DNA of 64,000 nucleotides, from NCBI GenBank assembly GCA_037833965.1, contig AP031352.1:21618501-21682500 (forward strand), given 5' to 3'. The stretch is from Marchantia polymorpha subsp. ruderalis (lineage: Eukaryota; Streptophyta; Marchantiopsida; Marchantiales; Marchantiaceae). The position numbers and the translations under genes were made by a program. Under the pieces are notes generated by a model. The model was given only the letters and a program-made list of their open reading frames with translations. It did not search any database and was not told the DNA's origin. Positions 56,201 to 64,000 of this stretch are shown here, piece after piece (the first letter of the stretch is position 1; each line of letters starts with the position of its first letter).

Positions 56201-59189
56201 AGATAGATGAACCAGGTTTGACAAGCACCAAACTTGAAAAAGAGACTGAAAGGAGTTACCAAAAGAAAGAAAAAAAGACTTAATTCTTGAAATAGCAACT
56301 CATTATTCCTTTAATTCTCATCTAAACACAAATTTTGAAGTTGGGAAATACAATACATAAAAAACGAACCAAAATTTTCTGATAAATTTCAGCATAAAAT
56401 ATTCTGAAGCACATCCTAGATAATGTGTTTTCATTGTTGCATACAAAACACTACTATATTTTATTTTCTACACAATAGTACAATTTTGTATATGTTATAC
56501 GATTCACTTCTCATAGTGATATGTATCATGATCCATAGATTTCTATATCTTTATTTTTATCAATTTGCTCGCATGGATTCCTAACATCTTCTAAGCCATA
56601 CTCGCGGTCCTTTTTGGCATGAGGCGAGAAAAATTGCAAGGTCACAATGGAGTAATTACAAAACCAGTTTATAGGGCTGCCTTGGCCCTGTACTGTTGAC
56701 CTTCATAGCTTACCATCTTCAATGATAATAGTAAAATACAAGAAGAATAGGTGCAGCTTTCAAGTGAAGGCGAGTCAACATGCTGGTCTAACCAGCTTGC
56801 ATTTCAAGTCCGCGGAATTCGATCTGTCACTGCTGCCCAGCTCACCATCGAGCCGAGATTGTTATTCATTTTTGTCGTCTTATTACTAGGGGAGTGCACG
56901 CCATCGTCAATAAATTTATACACGTCATCTCATTTTGCGATCTCCAATACCCAATGAATTATACTGCTCAGTATTATTGATTGGGATATATACATCGCAC
57001 ACTAGTCTTTAGAAAAGATTTATTACTTCTTTCTTTGTTTTTTTGTGTTTTTTTCAATTCTTAGGTACTAGGAGAAATCTACATGAAACAAGGAGTCAAA
57101 GAGTGCATCTACTTTGTTGAGGGATTAAATTTTAGAATTATAGTAGTAAAAAGGAGTTTATTATAGAATTATATTGTTCTGTATAGATGAAAATTTATTT
57201 ATCTATAAAAAATTATTATTTCTTATTAGAGAATTGGATAATGCAAAATGAAACTAAGAATCGAAGATTGCATCTAATATATTTAGAATTATACTAGCAA
57301 CAATAGGAATTAACTGCAGAATATTTCTACTCAGTAGATGTGCCAGTCTAGTCTTTGGACAAACCATTATATTGTATTTATTTTATTTTATTTGACTTAA
57401 TCAGGTATATTTTTGACAAGATACCGTGATAGTTTGACAATTGACGAGAGACATTTTATGGTTCAGGATACTAACCGGCAGTCCTTCGTCGTCGAGTGTG
57501 TTCTCGAGTTCTGAGAGAATTCAAGCGGAAAACATTCCTCTGCTTTTCCCAAAGTCAGGTATACTGTACCTAAAATATGTGCGCTTCCTGGATCCCCAAC
57601 TCATCTATACAATCTTATAAATATGATTCTTCGCTGTCGCAGGAACACAGTCTGTACTTTCACTTTTAGGATCTTCCGATGGTTGCGTCCCCCTGAGAAA
57701 AACGTCGCAGGCAGATGTAGCAGTTGAAGACTGGCGCAGCAACTTTCGACAGGAAACTTAATGCACGCTGTGAAAGCTTCATCTTCTTTTCTCGCATAAT
57801 TTCATGCCAAGCGTGTCATGCGTCTCTCTCAAAGACAAATCTACGCTCATTTGTCAAGATTTCTTCACTTTCCAGTGAAACAGAATCCCGCGACCTCGTG
57901 TATACTACAGGTGTCATCGGAAGTATGTCCGTGTGGGTGTGTTTCAACGTACAACAACCCTTGCAGTAAAAGGTTGTTCCGACTAATGATGGTGGGTATG
58001 GACGATCCGACTTGAGGCGCCTGATTATATTTAAAAAATTGGTCAATTGCATATACGACACTTACATATGGGTGTGGATATTTTGAGCTCCGCCCAATGT
58101 GAGAATCTATCCTGATTCCCACTTTACGTTTGCTCTGTGCATTTTCAAGAGCGAGACTGTAAGGCTTTACTTTACCTTTCCACTCAGCACTTGGTTCACG
58201 GTCAGCTTCATACAGACTCATGGTCTCGAGAGATTGTACAATCATTAATCATCGATGTAGTCGTCACTACTTGGAAGATATAAAAATAAGAGCGCCAATC
58301 TCTTGAAGAACGAAATGACGTAGAGTGAAATTGAAGTAGATGGATTATGAGAGATGACATGTTGAAAATAAACCAACGTCAGTCTCTCGTGTGACTATGA
58401 CGAAACTGTGAGTTGATTCTCCTTCCCCTCCTGACAGACCGACCAACCTTTCGAGATTCAAAGATTTCAAGCATGAGACAAACTCGATGGATGTTGCACC
58501 ATAACTGCATCCGTAAGAAATGTGACCGATCAAGACTCGAGCTCACTCCCAGTCCCTCCTCTCGTGCTTCTCCCCGCGACACCAGAGACCTCGATGAGAC
58601 TACACATTACAACAGCTTCAGCAAGAAGGCACATGCCTATCATCCAACTGTGGATCATGTGAGTGCGCACTCCCTTCCGGTGACGAGGGCCACGGCAAGA
58701 TCGACTTCATACATTATTAAATCAGATGAGACGGCGAGTCCTCAGTAGTAACAATAAGTTCCACTAAAGTCAGTCAGTCACCCTGCAGAAATATAGCAGA
58801 CTCCGAGAAAGTGGCTTACATAGATGCACAGAAAGAAAGAGATGAGAAAACTTCGTCCCTACACTCGATGTACAAGCAGGTCCAGAGACGTGAGTGAACT
58901 TCTTGCCAGAGGTGAACACCAGACCAAAAAACAGAGAATCCAGCTCTCGTCATACACGTCCTCCTCCAAGCTGGATGCTTGACGGGGTAGTTTTTACAGC
59001 AAGAGAAGGCCGGTTCCATAATCAGTCTTTCAGAAAACTCGCTACGGCACGATGACACAGCTGTAAAAAATTCGGCTGGACGAATAAGGCTAAAAGAGTC
59101 ATAATCCACCATCACAGTATCACTTGATCATAAGCCCTTGACGTAAAAATCCCAATTCAATGAAATGTACATGGTTGCAAAAATCATTC
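53281..59189. other. Intergenic spacer between the two XTH genes
   Basis: 53281-54400 is GC-rich, with a CATGCCATGTGATGGTATGGGATG-type low-complexity stretch (about 53640-53675, quoted only as overlapping ATG/GATG words). 54400-57450 is strongly AT-rich and featureless. 56822-56846 carries the 25-bp run shared with 43.9 kb. 57450-59190 has short frames only. A 126-codon minus frame (58245-57865) has no known domain. No gene is claimed. Confidence 0.4.
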
Positions 59190-59460
59190 GGATGAAACTT
59201 GTCATGGATATCGACTTCAGAGGGAATTGTGAAGAACGAGGTAGAATAATGGACCAACTCGACCTCCAATGTAGAGGCAGAAAGTTTACTATACAACTCA
59301 ATTGCGAGACAACCAACAGACGACCCCGTTCGTGGCTTGCCATCAGGAAGCGCCAGGAGAATCTGCTCTCTTTTCCAAAACATCTAAAACGTGGGCCTCC
59401 TTTTGCGAAATCCAAATCCTTCTTCAGACTTGCTCGGTGGTGAGGTTCCGCCTGAGACTA
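59190..59460. repeat. Duplicated 3' flank of XTH copy 2
   Basis: Partner of 50630-51000. It is more diverged than the coding exons and has indels, consistent with an old duplication. Confidence 0.75.
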
Positions 59461-59468
59461 AATGCCCC

Positions 59469-59496
59469 TTTCCTTCCTTCCTTCCTTCCTTCCTTG
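59469..59496. repeat. CTTC microsatellite
   Basis: Seven consecutive units of CTTC/TTCC downstream of the XTH copy 2 gene, absent from the corresponding flank of copy 1. Confidence 0.85.
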
Positions 59497-59760
59497 CCCC
59501 GCATCTATTTTTCTGAAAGACTATATATGCTTACACTATCGGTCAATCCAACCGCAGCTTCTCAATAATCGAAACAGCCTATAAATAAATCTGCACGGTC
59601 TATCCCTAGACTGCTGCAGAAGGATACAGCGCTCGTCCATTAAAACTGCTTATATCCTCTACGGATGAGTCTTTACCGCCATCCCCTGCATTATTTCAGT
59701 CCCAGAAAGAAACCAAGACAACGTGATGAGGTCACAATTCCAAACCCTCAAAAATTTGCT

Positions 59761-61640
59761 TCAAGGAGCCGCACACTCGGTGAAGTTCGTAGCCAACATC
59801 GGGTATCTCGTAAAATCTGTACAGTAGTCGTAGATCATGTAATTCGACCGCACCCACTCGAGCTTCCTGAGCTCCACTGCGTTCAGCTCATCGTGAGTGC
59901 TCCACCAAGTGGTGGAGTAGAAGGGGGAAACGCAGTCCGGGGCTGGATCCACGCCGTTGTACACGCATCCGTTCATCTTGAAGTCCTTGTAGTGAGCCAG
60001 AAACGGAGCGTTGGTCCAGTTCACCTTGTCGAGTCCTCCTCTCGTGGCCCAGTCGTCCCCGTTCCAGATGCTGGAGAATACGTACATGGGCCTCACTTTG
60101 GGGTAGAAGCTCTGAGATTGAGGAGTGTTCCTCAGAACCCTGATGGGCACAGAGTCGACGTAAAATCTGCAAGTTCCATTGCACTCACTTTCAGACACTA
60201 TTGCCGCATCGCACATGTTCACGGACAGATGCCACAACATGGCCTGCGGCTATGTGATGTCTGGGGGTAGTAATGCAGTCGATCCATTTTGAAGCATCTG
60301 TACACCTCATGCCAGAATATCAATTGAGACCATGAGGGTCTCGAGAGGGAACAAATGTTCAAGGGTGGAGCACTTACACGACTTGGTTGTGGTTCCAGAG
60401 GACGGTGTAGGTGTGGAACTTCTCGGCCGGGTCGAACCAGAGGAAGATCCTCTCCTCGCGTCCGCCGTTCCCGTTGGCGTAAATGTTCGTCTGCAGGATG
60501 ACCGGCTCCCCGGACTTGTTCCCGAGGAACTCGAAATCGAATTCGTCGTGGTTCTCAGTCATCGTGTGCAGCTGTTAGAGACACAGAGACAAGTTCAAGC
60601 TGCAGCATTGGCTACTTTTGCTGCTGAGCAGCGACCGAGACAAAGATCGACATCGCCATTTTCCTACAGAAAGGTATCTTCATCACCGTATGTGGATCCG
60701 TTTTACTAGACTCGCCAGACCCTAGATACAAAAACAGACTACGAATGCTTGAGCAGTCGAGCACAGAAAGGCACGCCTGAGGGAAGCTGAAGTTGAGGCA
60801 TTCAAACGCGGGATATGAGCAAATGGGACAACTCACATAGAAGCAGACAACGACTCCTGCAGCGTCGCCGGGGACCAATTTCAATTTCATGCTAAGTTGT
60901 CCAAACAAGTAAGTGTCCTTCGACTGGAAACCAGAACCTGCAAGGGAACAGCCCCAGTGAGTCAGTGAGTCTGAGTCAGTTGGAGGCATATCCGCCGTGA
61001 AACAGGGGATGGCATGCCGACTCGTCAGCTGGGGGCCCGAAGACAACAGGATCGCCAAAGCATAAGACCACTAGCCGCCTTAGAACACATTCCACTTGTG
61101 AAAAGAGCCCGATAACACAGAAAGCAAATCCTTGACAAATTTCATTCTAGAGAAGGTAGGCCGTAGGAAGCAGAAGGCGATGAGAGAATGCACACTTCAC
61201 CCATCCTAGAGAGAAGAGCAGTGCACGCCCTTCCCACGGCCTTCGCACAGCAAAGACTTGCACGTTTGTGATGATGATTTCCATCAAAAGCTCGGAAGCT
61301 AACGGCGGAGATGCCCAAATACACAACCCGAGAAGTACAAAAGTGTAGGATAAGTGAAATTTGTGACAACTACATCAAGAGAGAGTGAAGGTGCGAAGAT
61401 GACCATTCCTGCTCCTCGGTTTGAGTGAACGTTACCTGTCAGTTCGGTCATGGACAGGCTCACAGCGCGGCCGTCCATCGATCGCTCTATCTGATTATCA
61501 GCCCCGTACAGGACATTGAAGGCCTCATCGAAGGTAGTGGTGTCGAGAGTGTTGGTGGACTGCGCGTAGGCAGAGGCTGTGAGAGCGGCGAACATCAGAC
61601 CCAAAATCCACATAGCGCTCATCTGCTGCGGGCGAGCCAT
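59761..61640 (-). CDS. XTH: Xyloglucan endotransglucosylase/hydrolase, copy 2 (four exons)
   Basis: Same enzyme type and exon plan as copy 1: exons 61640-61436, 60937-60837, 60571-60378, 60166-59761, GT-AG introns, 906 coding nt, 301 residues. The signal peptide ([11 protein letters not shown]...ASAYAQ) is three residues shorter than in copy 1 and differs in sequence. The mature part keeps [13 protein letters not shown] and all C-terminal cysteines. The last exon encodes only a few changed residues (for example PAPDC for PSPDC, YSTTWW for YSDTWW). Introns 1 and 2 are longer than those of copy 1 and do not align by eye. The gene is intact and probably expressed. Tandem XTH pairs are common in plants. 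Confidence 0.9.
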
Positions 61641-62085
61641 CGCTCCCAGCGTCCTTCCTCTACTACGGCAGCTCCGACGACACTCTCATGCACTTCCGAC
61701 GGCGCCAAGAGAGAGATGACAGCCGAAGAATCGCCGTGCTCCACTCCACTCCACTCCACTTCAGGTCACTTCACTTCACTCCTCCCGCGGATCGTCACTC
61801 ACATTTATCAGAAATGTGCGCTGAGCTACTCCTCGAAACAGCAGAGCTGAGGAGGTGGTCGACACCGGTGCTCCGTTCGCCTTTCGCTGATGGTGGAGTG
61901 GTGCCCACAGATTGCCCTCGCCTCGAGAGGGACACAGACGGACGGTTCATGCAATGGGGTGAAAATGTGAAAAATGACCGACCGCTAAGCAGTCCGCGAG
62001 CAGGGCGAGCTGGACGAGCTGCCAACAAACTTGCTACCCCTGATCCCTCGGACATTGGCGACCAGTAACTGTAAACACCCTCCAC
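61641..62085 (-). promoter_or_regulatory. 5' flank of XTH copy 2 with a CCACT microsatellite
   Basis: It contains CTCCA repeats (about 61738-61765; TCCAC x4 on the plus strand) close to the start codon, likely in the 5' UTR, and the block shared with the copy 1 upstream region (about 61940-62075). Confidence 0.5.
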
Positions 62086-64000
62086 CCCTCGGCAATGCGC
62101 TGCCGAGCTCTAAACTCGACTCTAACCGGACCAGACGACGAACTATCCGGAGACGAGTTGCACCACTGGGCTCCGTGAGGAACCGGCCACCGGTCCGGGC
62201 CGGTACGCAGCGACCAGCACATTGACCTGGCCAGTCCGGCGTACAGAAATTGCGACACTCCTTGCCAGGGTGGCACCCTTGGGCCGGTGCTGCCGCTGAC
62301 GTCAGACGAATATCGGGGCCCCGAACCTGCATGGCCTCCCTCCGAGCAACAAGACGTTGTCTCCAGAGCCATCATCATCGCCGACATGTCATTCCTTACG
62401 AGCGACCGCGCTCCCAACCGAGTCCCCGCAACCGGACGACCCCCGTCCTGCGTCAGCGTCAGCCCTTCAACGCCCACTGCGCCGAGAGCTTATCTCGGCG
62501 AGAAACTCGGCCAAATTCTCAAGCCTTTACCGCTAGTGGAGCCGCTCCGCCTCGGCCGAGAGGACTGGCAACCCCCCGACTAATTTAGCGGAACCGTGCC
62601 GCCAGGCCATCCCAGCACATGTCGTGGAAGTGGGTCACGGCCACTGAATCGGGGACCCTGAGTTTATGTTCTAAGGAGGGGACCTCAGCTTTTGTCGGAC
62701 TGGTAGAGAATCTTCCTCTTGCGTCGACGGCCCAGACCAAAGGTTCAGCTACCCGAAGCCATAAGTGACGATCACTAGCCTTCGTAACGTTTGCCAGCGA
62801 GCCAGCCAAGGTCGACCGCGCCCACGACCACGGACGCCAACCGCCAACTCCGTCTAAACGAGGAAGGCGGGAACTGCGTAGAACCCTTGGGTCCCACAAA
62901 TCACTTGCTTGCTCGCTCGCTTTTAAGCTTTCCGCGCACTCCATCCACAGCCGGTTCTTAAAGGTCTCCCTCGCACTTGAGGCTCGACAGCATCGGCAAA
63001 TCAATGATCCATCTGTTGCCCCACCACAGCTTGCCCCTCTTGGTCTTGCAGGTCGATGAGCCGAGCGAGTACTATGGTCGCACTTATTGAGGCAGACCTC
63101 ATAATTTGCTACTCGTTGCCTTTCGAGCCCACGGGCTTCGTGAACCCGTACCTTGCGTGTGATCGACACTGGATTTGCTGCGGGGCCAAAAGAGGACTGC
63201 GTAACAAACATTTAATGTGGTGGAAATCATTCGCGGCGACTGTGGCCAATGGAACTGATGATCCATCCTCCTCCTCCGCCTCCTCCATCATCCTGCCGGA
63301 CGGAGTCAGCAGACGGAACATGGCAATCTCATCCACCTCGTCCGGTCATCGCGGTGGTTCTCGGCCCCTGTCGGTTTCCAGACCTCACGGACTACCGCCA
63401 CCGAGACCTTCCCTTCCTCTGCTTGCTCCGTATCAGCTTCCAACGGAATAACATGGTCGATTATAGGGATTCCTCCCACCCTCTTATTTTGCCTTTATTT
63501 ACTTTTATTTTACATAGAAAAAGGAAATTTTAACGACGATAATGTTAACTAGATAAAGGTTTCAAATAAATCTTCGGACTTCAGAATTGGCACATTTTGT
63601 AAACAGAAAGGATGGGATGAGGCTTACCCCGTTAGCTTCATCACATCAGAAAATATCTCATACACCACCTATACATATTTATAAATCAACCCTGTATAGA
63701 AACCATGAGCATACAACGACTTATGAGCAAAGTGATTGTTTTCATATTTGTTGCACCATAAATTGCTCCCCTGTGATTTACTTCTGAATTAAACTCTTCA
63801 TAAACATTTTAGTATACAAAGAAACATTGCCGAAAGTGACTGCTATGCCATTTATCGCACCAGATAGTGCTCCAATCAGAGCACTGAAAATTTCTCCATT
63901 GCTCCTTAATTTTTCACTCATTCTAACTATCAGACATTAAATTCAATATATTGAAACACAATATATCTGCGGAGAAACTTTTTGAACGTAAATCTTCCAA
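62086..64000. other. Intergenic right flank
   Basis: 62086-63450 is GC-rich with overlapping frames. The longest is a 208-codon minus frame (63211-62585) with no known domain and no clear start context. 63460-64000 is AT-rich. No gene is claimed, although an unrecognised exon in the GC-rich part cannot be excluded. Confidence 0.35.

Noticed and set aside
62585-63211. 208-codon minus-strand frame
   Set aside because: No recognisable domain and composition explains its openness. Kept only as a note in the right-flank entry.
1-64000. CRISPR arrays, operons, bacterial promoters, tRNA and rRNA genes
   Set aside because: This is eukaryotic nuclear DNA. No regularly spaced repeats were seen, and a by-eye scan for tRNA T-arm consensus words gave no fold. 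A tRNA program would be needed to exclude them fully.

Overview
This is nuclear DNA of a land plant. The genes have spliceosomal introns, two encode apoplastic cell-wall enzymes of the plant XTH type, and one encodes a phi-class glutathione S-transferase. Several repeat-derived reading frames and the organelle-like insertions suggest a bryophyte, most likely a liverwort close to Marchantia. That assignment rests on recognition by eye and was not verified by any search.

Layout. (1) 0.5-3.2 kb: a degenerate hAT transposase copy on the + strand (copy A), followed by repeat-rich intergenic DNA with one eroded reading frame near 5.6-6.05 kb. (2) 8.77-17.67 kb: a 15-exon XPG/UVH3 endonuclease gene. 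Every exon junction could be placed by phase and by homology, giving 1764 residues. (3) 18.6-33.1 kb: a graveyard of an NLR (NB-ARC-LRR) relic, a Ty1/copia RNase H end, a GDSL-lipase 3' fragment and a GC-rich repeat-family gene with frameshifts and a 25-G tract. One intact gene stands within it: a two-exon phi-class GST (complement 29890-31041) that appears to use a GC-AG intron. A second copia relic follows at 32.4-33.1 kb. (4) 34-42 kb: dispersed repeats (a 290-bp pair in direct orientation and a three-copy family of about 0.5 kb), and a block of about 1.3 kb of organelle-like DNA with a group II intron reverse-transcriptase fragment and a domain V hairpin. (5) 44.3-48.6 kb: a second hAT copy (copy B, - strand). 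It is broken by a 586-bp organelle-like insertion flanked by a 7-bp duplication and carries a further stretch of about 0.9 kb that copy A lacks. (6) 50.6-62.1 kb: a tandem duplication that carries two four-exon XTH genes on the - strand, separated by about 5 kb of AT-rich intergenic DNA.

Only four genes look functional: XPG (nuclear DNA repair), the GST (cytosolic detoxification) and two XTH enzymes (wall remodelling). They are not a pathway and share no operon-like organisation. The rest is mobile DNA, relics and intergenic sequence. I found no clearly new biological system. The most informative observations are the insertion of organelle-like DNA into a transposon, the organellar group II intron relic, the uneven divergence of the XTH exons, the GC-AG intron, and the inverted repeats inside a coding exon of XPG.
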